Positions 31,145 to 38,864 of a DNA stretch of 41,041 nucleotides are shown here, one piece after another (the stretch's first letter is position 1; each line of letters starts with the position of its first letter). This stretch comes from Nocardiopsis sp. NRRL B-16309 (GTDB lineage Bacteria; Actinomycetota; Actinomycetes; Streptosporangiales; Streptosporangiaceae). The position numbers and the translations under genes are program-made. The stretch lies in assembly GCF_001279585.1 (NCBI RefSeq), contig NZ_LGEC01000090.1, positions 1 to 41,041 of the forward strand. Reading direction: 5' to 3'. The notes beneath the pieces are model-generated. The model had not been told where the DNA came from and did no database searches. It worked only from the letters and a program-made list of their open reading frames with translations.

Positions 31145-33337
31145 GTGGCCTTGTGGGGGCATAGCGTCAACCACCAGGGAAAACGACACTCCCTGGAAGA
31201 TCATCTGAAGGGAACCGGCCGTCGTGCCGGACAGGCCGCGAGTGTGTTTCGGGCTGCTGGTCTGGCCCGTCACCTGGGTCATCTGCATGACGTGGGGAAA
31301 GGCGCTTGCGACTGGCAGGACGGGCTGCTGCGGGCCGAGCGCAGCGGTGGGCGGGTCGGTATCCCGCACAAGCACGCCGGAACCTGGCTGGCTGAACAAC
31401 AGGGCCTAGCGGTGTTCTGCGGGGTGGTCTTCGGCCACCACGGTGGGCTTCCGTCGCTGTCCCGGCTCAAGGACGAACTGGACCAAGCCGAGGGTAAGTA
31501 CAAGCTGCAGGTCGAGGAGGCCATCGACCGGGTCAGCAAGATCGTCCCGGAAATCCTGACCGGACCCGGGCTGCCCGCCTGGATCGAGCAGACCCAGGAT
31601 CCGATGGCCGTGGACGTGCTGGTCCGCATGGTCTTCAGCGCGGTCGTGGACGCCGACTACCTCGACACCGCCGAGCACTTCGACGGTCGGCCCCGCTCCC
31701 CGCACACCCTGAACGCGGCCGACCTGGTGAGCCGGTTCGAGAGCGCACGGCAGCAGAAGTTGGCTGACGCCGTGGCCTCGCCCGTGAACTTGTTGCGCAA
31801 CGAGGTCTACGACCAAGCCGTGGCCGGCGCTGCGGGGCCGGTGGGGTTGTACCGTCTTCCCTCACCCACCGGGTCGGGCAAGACCTTCTCCGCTGCGGCG
31901 TTCGCGCTGCACCACGCGGCCGCCAACGGTCTACGGCGGGTCATCGTGGCGGTGCCGTTCATGTCGATCACCGAGCAGAACGCCCAGGTCTACCGCGACC
32001 TGCTGGACCGGCCCGGCCACACCCCCGTGGTGCTGGAGCACCACAGCGGCATCGACCTGGACAAGCCGGGCAAGGCCGTCTCTGCGGCGGAGCGGTGGCG
32101 GCGCCTGGCAGCGGAGAACTGGGACTCCCCGTTCGTGGTCACCACCACGGTACGGCTGTTCGAGTCCTTGTTCAGCAACCGGCCCGCCGCGATGCGGCGC
32201 CTGCACAACATCGCTGGGTCCGTGCTCGTGCTGGACGAGGTCCAGGCCCTGCCGGACGCCATGCTGCGGCCCATCCTGTCGATGCTGCGCACCCTGACCG
32301 AGCACTTCAACGTTACGGTGCTGCTGGCCTCGGCCACTCAACCCGCCTATGGCAACCTCAAGGTCGTGCGCGACCTGCCCGTGCATGACCTGATTCCCGA
32401 ACCGGAGCGGCTGTACAAGGCGCTGAACCGGGTCCGCTACCAGTGGTGGATTTCCCCGAAGCCCACCCCCGACCAGGTCGCCCAGCGCGCCGCGGCTCAG
32501 CGCCAGAGCCTTGTCATCTGCAACACCACAGCCCAGGCCGCCGAGCTGCACACCCTGATGGAGCAGCACCGCGCTCCCGAGGGCGGGCAGGTCTGGCACC
32601 TGTCCACCCGCATGGCCTCCGCGCACCGCAAACGCCACCTGGAGGAAATCCGCGCGCTCCTCACAGCGGGCGAGCCGGTGGCGGTGGTCTCCACCCAGCT
32701 CGTCGAAGCCGGGGTGGACCTGGACTTTCCCATGGTGTTCCGCGCGTTCGCGACCGCCGAGGCGATGCAGCAGGCCGCCGGCCGGTGCAACCGCAACGGA
32801 CACCTGGCCCAAGGCGACGTGGTCATCTTCGACATCGACGGCTGGGACAAGGCCGCACAGCGCATCTACGGCCCGGCCCTGGGGGTGACCCAGGAGTACT
32901 TCGGGCCCGGCCGAGCCCTGCCCGACGACATCACGGTCATGGACGCCTACTACACCGAGCGTTTCGCGCGCGCCAACGTCGAAGCGGTGGGCGCCACGAT
33001 CCAGGACCGGCGCGAGAACGGCGACTTTCCCAAGGTCGCGGAGCTGTTCCGGATGATCGAGGAGCACACCGTCCCCGTGGTGGTCCCGCACAGCACCAAG
33101 GACACAGCCGAACAAGCCGAGTGCCATCGCCTGATCGGCCGACTGCGTGCCGGCGCCCCGGGCAGTGGCGATCTGCTGCGCCGGCTGCGGCCCTCCATTG
33201 CGAGCCTGCCCAAGGCCCTGGCCCGCAAGCACGCCGACCTGACCAGCCCGGTCCTGGGCGACCTCGTCGAATGGCTGGGCGATTACGACGATCAGCGCGG
33301 CATCGAGTTGTCCGATTCGAAGGAGTACGTGTTTTGA
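31145..33337 (+). CDS. cas3: CRISPR-associated helicase/nuclease Cas3 (HD domain plus SF2 helicase)
   Basis: 730 residues from a GTG at 31145 with GGAG about 8 nt upstream. The N-terminal HD nuclease shows His48-Asp49 in ARHLGHLHDVGKG and the paired histidines in VVFGHHGGLPS. The helicase core has Walker A SPTGSGKT (~240), the DExH-box variant VLDEVQALPD (~363), LLASATQPAY (~395) and motif VI QAAGRCNRNG (~545). Cas3 is recruited to target-bound Cascade, unwinds the non-target strand with ATP and degrades it with the HD site. It is the first gene of the operon, and its stop overlaps the TTG start of cas5c. Confidence 0.97.
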   Translation: MALWGHSVNHQGKRHSLEDHLKGTGRRAGQAASVFRAAGLARHLGHLHDVGKGACDWQDGLLRAERSGGRVGIPHKHAGTWLAEQQGLAVFCGVVFGHHGGLPSLSRLKDELDQAEGKYKLQVEEAIDRVSKIVPEILTGPGLPAWIEQTQDPMAVDVLVRMVFSAVVDADYLDTAEHFDGRPRSPHTLNAADLVSRFESARQQKLADAVASPVNLLRNEVYDQAVAGAAGPVGLYRLPSPTGSGKTFSAAAFALHHAAANGLRRVIVAVPFMSITEQNAQVYRDLLDRPGHTPVVLEHHSGIDLDKPGKAVSAAERWRRLAAENWDSPFVVTTTVRLFESLFSNRPAAMRRLHNIAGSVLVLDEVQALPDAMLRPILSMLRTLTEHFNVTVLLASATQPAYGNLKVVRDLPVHDLIPEPERLYKALNRVRYQWWISPKPTPDQVAQRAAAQRQSLVICNTTAQAAELHTLMEQHRAPEGGQVWHLSTRMASAHRKRHLEEIRALLTAGEPVAVVSTQLVEAGVDLDFPMVFRAFATAEAMQQAAGRCNRNGHLAQGDVVIFDIDGWDKAAQRIYGPALGVTQEYFGPGRALPDDITVMDAYYTERFARANVEAVGATIQDRRENGDFPKVAELFRMIEEHTVPVVVPHSTKDTAEQAECHRLIGRLRAGAPGSGDLLRRLRPSIASLPKALARKHADLTSPVLGDLVEWLGDYDDQRGIELSDSKEYVF

Positions 33338-34032
33338 CCCGACCCCGCCACCGCCCCGGCCAACACCCACCCCTGGTGGTGGAGATCCAGGGCCCCAACG
33401 CCTGCTTCACCCGCCCGGAGTTCAAGACCGAACGGCTCAGCTACCCCGTCATGACCCCATCCGCGGCCAAAGGGGTCCTGGAAGCGATCTTCTGGAAACC
33501 GGAGTTCGCCTACCAGGTCCAGGCCATCGAGGTGCTCACCCCCATCCGCTGGTTCTCCGTCCGCCGCAACGAGGTGGACTCCACCCTCTCCCTGGACTGG
33601 GTGCGCACGGCCATGAGCGACCACCAGCACCGCTTCGACGCCGAACAGCACCGCGACCAGCGCAACATGGTGTGCCTGCGGGATGTGGCCTACCGCATCC
33701 ACGCCCAGATGCGGATGCGACCACACGCGGACGCGCCCGAGGCCAAGTACCGCGACCAGTTCCGCCGACGCATCCAACGCGGCGCGTGCTTCTCCCAACC
33801 CTTCCTGGGCACCCGGGAGTTCTCCGCCTCCTTCGGCAAGGCCACCACCCGGGGCCCGATCGACCACACCGAGGACCTAGGGGTGATGCTGCACAGCATC
33901 GACTACACGGACGGCCGTGAGTCCTACCGGTGGTTCCACGCCCAACTCGAGGACGGGGTCCTGGCGGTTCCCCCGCAAGGAGCCGAGCTGCCCACCGCCT
34001 CTGCCGGAGTCCGCACCGGTGGGAGGGGATGA
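33334..34032 (+). CDS. cas5c: Type I-C Cas5 (Cas5d), crRNA-processing Cascade subunit
   Basis: 232 residues from a TTG at 33334 that overlaps the cas3 stop (TTGA) and has AAGGAG 8 nt upstream. The start VVEIQGPNACFTRPEFKTER and YPVMTPSAAKGVLEAIFWKP are the hallmark of the Cas5d/Csd subfamily, with FLGTREFSASFG near the end. In type I-C systems Cas5 replaces Cas6: it cuts the pre-crRNA at the repeat stem and stays bound to the 5' handle in Cascade. No cas6 gene is present here, in agreement. The stop at 34032 lies 4 bp before the cas8c start. Confidence 0.95.
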   Translation: MTRPRHRPGQHPPLVVEIQGPNACFTRPEFKTERLSYPVMTPSAAKGVLEAIFWKPEFAYQVQAIEVLTPIRWFSVRRNEVDSTLSLDWVRTAMSDHQHRFDAEQHRDQRNMVCLRDVAYRIHAQMRMRPHADAPEAKYRDQFRRRIQRGACFSQPFLGTREFSASFGKATTRGPIDHTEDLGVMLHSIDYTDGRESYRWFHAQLEDGVLAVPPQGAELPTASAGVRTGGRG

Positions 34033-34036
34033 GCCG

Positions 34037-35851
34037 ATGCTGTTGACCCGCCTGGTCGAACACGCCCCCCACCTGGACCTGCCACCGGTCTACTACCGGC
34101 ACCGGCGCGTGCGCTGGGTCCTCTCCCTGGACGCTCAAGGCAGGGTGAAGTCGGTGGACAGCGCCGGACACCCCACGTTGGGCTCCCTTGCCGACGGCGA
34201 AAACCGCCACGGGATCGACCTGGCCACCCCTTACGTCTACCGGTCCGGGGCCAAACCACCCCCGATGCTGCTGGTGGACACCCTGCAGTACGTGCTCGCC
34301 ATGCCGGTGAACGACTCCGACAAGGCCGAAGCCGAAGCGATCCGCCGCAACGACGCCTACATCGCCCTCCTCGAGCAGTGGTTCGAGCACGCCCCGGACG
34401 AGTCGACCGCGGCGGCCGTGCTGGCGTTCTTCCGCCGCCAGGACCACCTCAACGTCACCATTCCCGAGGACGCCAAGCCCAGCGACACACTCGCCCTGCG
34501 CGTGGAGGGCCAGTGGGCCCATGAAGCCGACAGTGCCTCATCGGTGTGGCGCACCGTTGTGGCCCAGCGAAAGGGAAGCGACACAGGCCAGGGGGTGTGC
34601 TTGGCCTGTGGGCAGGAAGGGGCTCTGCTGGACACCATCCCCGAACCCGTCAAGGCCGGGGCGATCCCCGTCCCCACGGGGATGGGCAGGGACACGGTCC
34701 TGGTGTCGGTCAACAAGTCCGCCCAGGGCCGCGGTGGACGGATCCAGCTCGCCGACATTCCCATCTGTGACGGATGCGGCAGTACGGCCACCGCCGTGCT
34801 CAACTCGCTGCTGGCCACCAACGAGCACCGGTACCGCACCAGCGACAGCGTCACCGTCTGGTGGCTCAAACGCCCCACCCAGGTGAGCCTGCTGCGGTCC
34901 TTGCGTGAGGCCCGCCCCGAGGACATCGGCGCGCTCTTCGCCGAACTCGACCAGCCCCACACCGGGCTGGAGAATACCCGCACCGACCCCAACGCCTTCT
35001 ACGCCTTGACCTTGTCGGCTAACCAGAGCCGAGTCGTGGTCCGTGACTGGCTCGATGTCCCCCTCACCGACGCGCTGACCCACGCCCGCACCTGGTTCCA
35101 GGACCACCAGATCCAGGACGTGTGGCAGACAGAACCCCAGCACGTGGCGCTATGGCGAATGGCGCGCTGCCTGGGCCGCTGGAAGGACGACGACACCGGC
35201 AAGGGCTACGCCAAGGACAGCGAACCCAAAACAGCGGAGCGCACGCTGCTGTCCATGGCGCTACACGGCGAGCACTACCGGCCGCCGGTGTTCCTGCTCC
35301 AACGTCTGGACCAGCGCATCGGCGCCGACGGACACCTCGATCTGCCCCGCATGGCCCTGCTCAAACTCCTCCTGCTCCGCCTCAACCCCCAGCTTCGGGA
35401 GACCGTGATGCCCACCCTCAACGACAACGACGACCACCCCGCCGTGCTGTGCGGGCGCTTGTTCGCCACCTTCGAGCAGATCCAGTACCAGGCCCTGCGC
35501 GACCCCGCGACGAAGAAGGGCCCCAACACCACCGTCACCGACAAGTACTTCACCGCAGCCAAAGCCCGACCGCTGTCGGTGATGGAGATGGTCCGCGACA
35601 CCGCCAACGCCCACCTCAAGCGCCTCAAGCGCGACAGCCCGGGTGCCTGGGGCGGATTGAGCAACCGCCTGGACGTCCTCTACACCCGCCTGGGCGGGGC
35701 ACCACCGGCCACCCTGAACCTGGAAGGCCGCGCCCTCTTCACGCTGGGCTACCACCAGCAGCGCGCCGACGACCGCGCCGCGGCGGCCAAAGCCAAGGAA
35801 GCCAAAGCCGCCAAAGCCGCTCAGGACACCCCGTCAGCCGAAACCGAATAA
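34037..35851 (+). CDS. cas8c: Type I-C Cas8 (Csd1), large Cascade subunit
   Basis: 604 residues from the ATG at 34037 behind GGGAGGGG. It carries the Csd1 pattern: MLLTRLVEHAPHLDLPPVYY at the start, a zinc-finger-like set Cys188/Cys191 (GVCLACG) and Cys244/Cys247 (ICDGCG), and the family core NAFYALTLSANQSRVVVRDW. Cas8c recognises the PAM and starts DNA unwinding in Cascade. The last ~25 residues are an alanine/lysine repeat (AAAKAKEAKAAKAA). An internal start at codon 458 probably makes the small subunit Cas11c separately. Confidence 0.96.
   Translation: MLLTRLVEHAPHLDLPPVYYRHRRVRWVLSLDAQGRVKSVDSAGHPTLGSLADGENRHGIDLATPYVYRSGAKPPPMLLVDTLQYVLAMPVNDSDKAEAEAIRRNDAYIALLEQWFEHAPDESTAAAVLAFFRRQDHLNVTIPEDAKPSDTLALRVEGQWAHEADSASSVWRTVVAQRKGSDTGQGVCLACGQEGALLDTIPEPVKAGAIPVPTGMGRDTVLVSVNKSAQGRGGRIQLADIPICDGCGSTATAVLNSLLATNEHRYRTSDSVTVWWLKRPTQVSLLRSLREARPEDIGALFAELDQPHTGLENTRTDPNAFYALTLSANQSRVVVRDWLDVPLTDALTHARTWFQDHQIQDVWQTEPQHVALWRMARCLGRWKDDDTGKGYAKDSEPKTAERTLLSMALHGEHYRPPVFLLQRLDQRIGADGHLDLPRMALLKLLLLRLNPQLRETVMPTLNDNDDHPAVLCGRLFATFEQIQYQALRDPATKKGPNTTVTDKYFTAAKARPLSVMEMVRDTANAHLKRLKRDSPGAWGGLSNRLDVLYTRLGGAPPATLNLEGRALFTLGYHQQRADDRAAAAKAKEAKAAKAAQDTPSAETE
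35408..35851 (+). CDS. cas11c: Probable Cas11c small subunit, translated from inside cas8c
   Basis: Inside cas8c, codon 458 is ATG (35408) and is preceded by GGGAG (35397-35401) at a 6-nt spacing, an ideal ribosome binding site in the same frame. The product would be 147 residues: the helical C-terminal domain beginning MPTLNDNDDHPAVLCGRLFA. In characterised type I-C systems the small subunit is made exactly this way and lines the Cascade belly that holds the non-target strand. The site is seen in the sequence; translation from it is inferred by analogy. The preceding GTG (35405) is an alternative start. Confidence 0.65.
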   Translation: MPTLNDNDDHPAVLCGRLFATFEQIQYQALRDPATKKGPNTTVTDKYFTAAKARPLSVMEMVRDTANAHLKRLKRDSPGAWGGLSNRLDVLYTRLGGAPPATLNLEGRALFTLGYHQQRADDRAAAAKAKEAKAAKAAQDTPSAETE

Positions 35852-35884
35852 CCCCCGCTGAGAACCCTCGGAAAGGACCTCTTC

Positions 35885-36772
35885 ATGAGCACTGACACCA
35901 CCCGCACGCACCTGGACCCCGCCCGCAAGCACGACTTCGTGTTCCTGTTCGACGTGCGCGATGGCAACCCCAACGGAGACCCCGACGCCGGAGGCATGCC
36001 GCGCACCGACCCCGAAACCGGCCAGGGCCTGGTCACCGACGTGGCCATCAAGCGCAAGATCCGCAACACCGTCTCCCTGATCGCCCACGACCAGGCCGGC
36101 TACGACATCTACGTCGAGGCCGGCACCTCCCTGAACTCCCAGCACGAACGCGCCTATGAGGCCCTGAACCTGGACGCCGACAAGAAGAAGCGGCGCGTGT
36201 CCGAACCCCAGGCCCAGCAGTGGATGTGCGCGCACTTCTTCGACGTGCGCATGTTCGGCGCGGTCATGACCACCGGGAAGAAGACCGCCGGGCGAGTGCA
36301 GGGCCCGCTCCAGCTCACCTTCTCCCGCTCCCTCGACCCGGTGCTGCCGCAGCTGCACGGCATCACCCGCGTCACCCAGACCCGGGAGGAAGATGTGGAG
36401 AAGGGGGAGAGCACCGAGTTGGGCACCAAGCACACCATCCCCTACGGGCTGTTCCGAGGCCACGGACACTTCAGCGCCCCCCTGGCCCAGCGCACCGGCG
36501 TCACAGGCAAGGACCTGGAGGTGTTCTGGCGGGCGATGACGCTGATGTTCGAACACGACCGGGCCTCCACCCGCGGGGAGATGGCGCTGCGCGGGTTGTA
36601 CGTGTTCTCCCACGACGACGCGTTCGGCAGGGCCCCGGCCCACGAACTCCTGGAGCGCATCGAGGTGGCCAGCCTTGACCAGGGGGCGGTGCGGTCCTTC
36701 GACGGCTACAAGGTGCAGGTCAGCGACGAGAACCTGCCCGAAGGCGTCACGTTGACCAGGATCGTGGGGTGA
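35885..36772 (+). CDS. cas7c: Type I-C Cas7 (Csd2), Cascade backbone subunit
   Basis: 295 residues from the ATG at 35885, with GAAAGGA about 9 nt upstream. The N-terminal FLFDVRDGNPNGDPDAGGMP is the signature of the Csd2 family; FFDVRMFGAVMTTGKK and SRSLDPVLPQLHGITRV are also typical. Several copies polymerise along the crRNA spacer and form the Cascade backbone with the RRM fold. A 33-bp gap separates it from cas8c, the largest gap in the operon, and its stop overlaps the GTG start of cas4 by 4 bp. Confidence 0.96.
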   Translation: MSTDTTRTHLDPARKHDFVFLFDVRDGNPNGDPDAGGMPRTDPETGQGLVTDVAIKRKIRNTVSLIAHDQAGYDIYVEAGTSLNSQHERAYEALNLDADKKKRRVSEPQAQQWMCAHFFDVRMFGAVMTTGKKTAGRVQGPLQLTFSRSLDPVLPQLHGITRVTQTREEDVEKGESTELGTKHTIPYGLFRGHGHFSAPLAQRTGVTGKDLEVFWRAMTLMFEHDRASTRGEMALRGLYVFSHDDAFGRAPAHELLERIEVASLDQGAVRSFDGYKVQVSDENLPEGVTLTRIVG

Positions 36773-37428
36773 GCACGCCTGAGGCGCCACCCCGAGAGCT
36801 CACCCCGGTGATGCTCTCGGCCCTGGAGCATTACGACTACTGCCCCCGCCAAGCCGGGCTCATCCTGCTTGAAGACGGATACGCCGACGACGCCGCCACG
36901 GTGCGCGGCACCCTGCTGCACCACCGCGTCCACGAACCCGGCGAAGACAACCGGCCCGGCGTACGCACCCTGCGCGCCCTGCCGGTCTGGCACGACGGCC
37001 TCGGGCTGAGCGGGGTGTGCGACGTGGTGGAAATCCACGCCGACGGCACAGTCCTGCCCGTGGAGCACAAGTCCGGCTCTTACAAGCCGGGAGGGCCGGC
37101 CGACCTCCAGGTCGCCGCTCAGGCCATGTGCCTGGAGGAACGGCTGTGCACCACGATCACCTCAGCGGTCATCTACTCCTCCGCCGACCGGCGACGCCAC
37201 ACCATCACCGTGGACGGGGACCTGCGCGCCAGGGTGCGGGAAACGGCCGAGCACGTGCGGGCGGTCATAGAACAGACCGCGCTCCCCGCCCCTGCCGCGG
37301 ACCAGCGGTGCCGCCGCTGCTCGATGAACATCACCTGCATGCCCAAGGTCCTGGCCAACCACAAGAAGTTCGCCACACTTCGGGGAGCGTTGTTCTCCCC
37401 GGCACCCGAGACGGACTGGGATGACTGA
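36769..37428 (+). CDS. cas4: Cas4, adaptation nuclease
   Basis: 219 residues from a GTG at 36769 overlapping the cas7c stop (GTGA). Four iron-sulphur cysteines are Cys25 (YDYCPRQ), Cys181, Cys184 and Cys190 (CRRCSMNITC). The RecB-nuclease residues are Asp85 in GVCDVVE, Glu99 and Lys101 in PVEHKSG, with upstream His51/52. In type I-C systems Cas4 binds Cas1 and trims prespacers at the PAM side so that spacers enter in the right direction. Its stop overlaps the cas1 start by 8 bp. Confidence 0.95.
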   Translation: MSTPEAPPRELTPVMLSALEHYDYCPRQAGLILLEDGYADDAATVRGTLLHHRVHEPGEDNRPGVRTLRALPVWHDGLGLSGVCDVVEIHADGTVLPVEHKSGSYKPGGPADLQVAAQAMCLEERLCTTITSAVIYSSADRRRHTITVDGDLRARVRETAEHVRAVIEQTALPAPAADQRCRRCSMNITCMPKVLANHKKFATLRGALFSPAPETDWDD

Positions 37429-38443
37429 ACTCCTCAACACCCTCTACATCCAAACCCCGGGAGCGTCCCTGCATCTGGAGCACGACACGGTCCGCGTCGT
37501 CATCCCCGACACCCCACAACGCCATGTGCTGCCGCTGCGCCGGTTGGAATCGATCGTGGTGATGGGCAACATTCAGGTCAGCTCCCAGCTGATGTCGCGC
37601 TGTGCCGAGGACGGCCGCCCCATCGTGTGGATGAGTAGAGGGGGCCGGTTCCTCAACCGCACCGACGGGCCCACCCGCGGCAACGTCCTGCTGCGCCACG
37701 CCCAACACCTGGCCCACGCCGACCCCGTAGCGCGTCTGGGGATCGCGCAGGCCTGCATCGCGGGCAAGGTGCAGAACTCCCGCCAGGTCGTCCTGCGCGG
37801 GGCGCGGGATGCGACCACGCACAAGACGCGGCTGCGCGAGATCGCCCAGACACTCGCCGAAGCCGTGGACAGCCTGCCCGATATCCAGGACGTGGAGTCG
37901 GTGTTCGGGGTGGAGGGCAACGCGGCCCGCGTCTACTTCGAAGCCTTCGCTCTCATGCTGCGCACGGACACCGGAATCGACTTCCCGGGCCGAGTGAAAC
38001 GGCCACCCACGGACCCCGCCAACGCGCTGCTGTCCTTCCTGTACGGCCTGACACGGTCGGTGGTGCACGGCGCGTGCGAGCAGGTCGGGCTGGACCCCTA
38101 CATCGGGTTCCTGCACGGGTTGCGCCCCGGGAAACCGGCGCTGGCCTTGGACCTGATGGAGGAGCTGCGGCCATTCACCGCGGACCGTCTCGCGCTCACG
38201 CTGATCAACCGCAAACAGGTGCGCCTGGACCATTTCGAGACACTTCCGGGCGGAGCCGTGCAGCTCACCGAGGAGGGGCGCAAACAGGTGCTCACCCAGT
38301 GGCAGGCCCATCGGAAGAAGGAGCACCCGCACCGTCTCCTGGGAAGAAAGGTGCCGGTGGCATTGCTGCCCGCGGCCCAAGCCCGGATCCTGGCCCGCCA
38401 CGTGCGTGGTGACCTTCCCGGCTACCTGCCCTGGACACTGTGA
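37421..38443 (+). CDS. cas1: Cas1 spacer integrase
   Basis: 340 residues. The metal-binding catalytic residues are Glu165 (GVEGNAARVYF), His232 (GFLHGLRPGKPALALDL) and Glu247 (MEELRP). The RKQVRLDHFET segment near the C-terminus is typical of the type I-C branch. It joins trimmed prespacers to the leader-repeat junction as a complex with Cas2. The ATG lies within the end of cas4, and its TGA shares bases with the cas2 ATG (TGATG), so adaptation genes are coupled. Two arrays with similar leaders are available as substrates. Confidence 0.97.
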   Translation: MTELLNTLYIQTPGASLHLEHDTVRVVIPDTPQRHVLPLRRLESIVVMGNIQVSSQLMSRCAEDGRPIVWMSRGGRFLNRTDGPTRGNVLLRHAQHLAHADPVARLGIAQACIAGKVQNSRQVVLRGARDATTHKTRLREIAQTLAEAVDSLPDIQDVESVFGVEGNAARVYFEAFALMLRTDTGIDFPGRVKRPPTDPANALLSFLYGLTRSVVHGACEQVGLDPYIGFLHGLRPGKPALALDLMEELRPFTADRLALTLINRKQVRLDHFETLPGGAVQLTEEGRKQVLTQWQAHRKKEHPHRLLGRKVPVALLPAAQARILARHVRGDLPGYLPWTL

Positions 38444-38733
38444 TGGAGCTACTGGTCACCTACGACGTGGCGACCGTCGAACCCGAGGGTGCACGCCGGC
38501 TGCGGCAGGTCGCCAAGCTCTGCGAGGGGTACGGGCTACGCGTGCAGAAATCAGTGTTCGAAGTGGTGTGTACCGACGCCGAGGTGTTGACGCTGACGGA
38601 CCGCATCGAGCGGATCATCGATGACAGCGAGGACAGTGTGCGCATCTATCGGGTGCCGAGGGGAACGTTCAGCTCGGTGAACACGCTGGGCATCGCCCAG
38701 TGTCTCCCGCACGGGGACTCGTTGGTGCTGTAG
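38443..38733 (+). CDS. cas2: Cas2, adaptation complex subunit
   Basis: 96 residues from the ATG at 38443 (TGATG junction with cas1; a GTG one codon earlier is also in frame). The ferredoxin-like fold pattern ELLVTYDVAT with Asp8, GLRVQKSVFEV and SVRIYRVP is standard for Cas2. It forms the dimer core of the Cas1-Cas2 integrase. It is the last gene of the operon; the leader of array 2 begins 2 bp after its stop, so the array may be transcribed partly by read-through. Confidence 0.96.
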   Translation: MELLVTYDVATVEPEGARRLRQVAKLCEGYGLRVQKSVFEVVCTDAEVLTLTDRIERIIDDSEDSVRIYRVPRGTFSSVNTLGIAQCLPHGDSLVL

Positions 38734-38734
38734 T

Positions 38735-38864
38735 GAGGAACCTGAAGTGATCAGAGAATCCCGGGACGGTTCCCAATCGCCTTCGGGTGCCTCTGGGCGC
38801 GAGTGTCTGTTTTTGACCGCATGTTCGGCGCGGATCCCAGGGGAGTTCTCCCAGTTCGCGCGCC
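38735..38864 (+). promoter_or_regulatory. Leader of CRISPR array 2
   Basis: 130 bp between the cas2 stop and the first repeat. It begins GAGGAACCTGAAGTGATC, contains GGTTCCCAATCGCCTTCG and GAGTGTCTGTTTTTGACC, and ends GTTCGCGCGCC. These blocks appear in the same order in leader 1 (29646-29774). Confidence 0.75.

Noticed and set aside
31145..38733. A new or hybrid CRISPR-Cas subtype
   Set aside because: All seven genes and their order match type I-C, and no extra gene lies between them. Only the repeat length and array features are unusual.
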